Positions 63,166 through 64,000 of a stretch of DNA of 64,000 bases are shown one piece after another. The notes beneath the pieces are model-generated. The model was not told where the DNA came from and did not search any database. It saw only the letters and a program-made list of their open reading frames with translations. Positions within the stretch are counted from its first letter, which is position 1; every line of letters begins with the position of its first letter. The translations under genes were made by a program, and so were the position numbers. This stretch comes from JAXLQL01 sp046331625 (GTDB taxonomy: Bacteria; Acidobacteriota; Terriglobia; Bryobacterales; Bryobacteraceae), in assembly GCA_046331625.1 (NCBI GenBank), contig JAXLQL010000001.1:558001-622000 (forward strand), read 5' to 3'.

Positions 63166-64000
63166 TCAGTTGACCTTGCTGCCGGCGATCCAGACCGATT
63201 CGATCGTCTGCGTGTTCTTGATGTCCTCGACCGGGTTCTTGCCGAGCACCACGAAGTCGGCCCAGTGGCCGCTCTCGACGGTTCCCAAGTCCTTGGATGC
63301 ACCGATAAACTCAGCCGAGTTCTTGCTGAACGACTCGATCACTTGCATCGGCGTCAACCCCGCCTCGACCATGTGCTCCATCTCCTTGTGCTCGTAGTAG
63401 CCGGAGAAGCGAAGCGGCGGGCCGGTATCGGTTCCGAAGGAGAACTTCACGCCGGAGTCGACCAGCTTCTTCAGGTTCTTCTTCGCCGTGGCCAGGAACG
63501 CAGGGAACACCTGCGCGTCGTGGGTCGCCCCCTGCTTGGCCTGGAACTCTTTGCTCTTGAGCGTGGTGAGCACGTCCGTGGCGATGGAGCGAGTGAAGAA
63601 CGGATCTTCGAGCATCGGGTCGGGCTTGGCGAAGCAGAACACTGAGTACTCGCGCATGAAGGTCGCGGCGGATTGCCAGGCGCCCTTCTCTTTCATCAGC
63701 TTGATCAACTCGTCGTCCACTGGCTTGTCGCGAACGCTGTGAGCGATGCCGTCGAGTCCGGCGGCCACAAGCTTCTTCGCATCGTCGAGGTAGAAGACGT
63801 GAGCGGCTACTTTGAGTCCGCGTTTGTGCGCGTTCTCGATGATCGCCTTCGACAGATCCATCGGGATCTTGCGCTCTTTGCCCAAGTGGTCATCCACCCA
63901 GATCTTCACGAGATCCACCTTCTTCGCGGCCAGTTCCTCGACGTCCTTTTCCACCTGCTCTACCGTTTCCACTTCGTACGGCACGCCCTTCATTCCCTGG
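63166..64000 (-). CDS. Amidohydrolase-family protein, N-terminus cut by the right edge
   Basis: At least 278 C-terminal residues of a metal-dependent hydrolase. Visible are VKIWVDDHLGK (the likely carbamylated Lys strand), KVAAHVFYLDDAKKLVAAGLDGIAHS with metal-binding His residues, FGTDTGPPLRF (late metal Asp), and the C-terminal ADFVVLGKNPVEDI barrel closure. The frame remains open to base 64000. Its stop is 19 bp upstream of the TIM-barrel start, so it is an upstream gene of that operon. The exact activity cannot be deduced. Confidence 0.88.
   Translation of the reverse strand, partial: QGMKGVPYEVETVEQVEKDVEELAAKKVDLVKIWVDDHLGKERKIPMDLSKAIIENAHKRGLKVAAHVFYLDDAKKLVAAGLDGIAHSVRDKPVDDELIKLMKEKGAWQSAATFMREYSVFCFAKPDPMLEDPFFTRSIATDVLTTLKSKEFQAKQGATHDAQVFPAFLATAKKNLKKLVDSGVKFSFGTDTGPPLRFSGYYEHKEMEHMVEAGLTPMQVIESFSKNSAEFIGASKDLGTVESGHWADFVVLGKNPVEDIKNTQTIESVWIAGSKVN

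Noticed and set aside
1..64000. CRISPR array, rRNA, tRNA, prophage or insertion sequence
   Set aside because: No regularly spaced repeats, transposase-like proteins or phage genes were seen; tRNA absence was judged by eye only.

Overview
The window is GC-rich bacterial chromosome, most likely from an acidobacterium of the Solibacter/Bryobacter group (order Bryobacterales). The inference rests on gene content: an SBBP-repeat protein carrying the Solibacter-type C-terminal domain (TIGR03437-like), two Oar-like TonB receptors with a carboxypeptidase-regulatory N-domain, PSD1-type cytochrome/DUF1549/DUF1553 proteins paired with DUF1501 proteins, a DUF1800/DUF1501 pair, and a fused regulator/TolB propeller. 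I saw no rRNA, tRNA, CRISPR array, prophage or transposase.

Layout. 1-4.0 kb: a DUF1501 gene coupled to a PSD1-type cytochrome gene that is shattered by about seven frameshifts towards the left edge. 4.1-9.9 kb: a saccharopine-dehydrogenase-like oxidoreductase, a secreted HExxH protein, an orphan protein and a divergent regulator/TolB fusion. 10.1-11.5 kb: a short-chain reductase divergent from a TetR regulator with repeated operator-like boxes. 11.5-17.5 kb: a HigBA-like toxin-antitoxin module lying between a 317-bp duplicated fragment and the glycosyltransferase/TM-protein genes it was copied from, then a nitrilase. 17.9-22.0 kb: an intact PSD1/DUF1501 pair. 22.2-25.2 kb: the SBBP-repeat protein.

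25.1-32.1 kb is a tightly overlapping six-gene minus-strand operon: small-molecule kinase, divergent enolase, secreted helical-repeat protein, DUF3142 lipoprotein, TPR-like exported protein and an Lgt-like membrane enzyme with a non-canonical signature. I know of no described system with this composition, and it is my main candidate for something new. 32.2-37.8 kb: ferredoxin, aminotransferase, amidase, NIPSNAP protein, amidohydrolase and DUF4159 protein. 37.9-38.7 kb: a VbhA-Fic toxin-antitoxin pair.

38.7-52.5 kb: an Oar-like receptor, a Uma2 nuclease, three tandem copies of an AAA ATPase with a PD-(D/E)XK-like C-terminus (C-terminal two thirds nearly identical, ATPase part divergent), and a GH39 glycosidase behind a TonB receptor split by one in-frame stop. 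52.6-60.9 kb: a polytopic membrane protein, a very large secreted metzincin, and the DUF1800/DUF1501 pair. 60.9-64.0 kb: a catabolic cassette of amidohydrolase (cut by the window edge), sugar-phosphate isomerase-like TIM barrel and ACS-family MFS transporter.

The overall picture is a heterotroph with many exported proteins, polymer and small-molecule uptake, and several small toxin-antitoxin or possible defence loci. Functions are read from motifs and family resemblance only; nothing was searched against a database.
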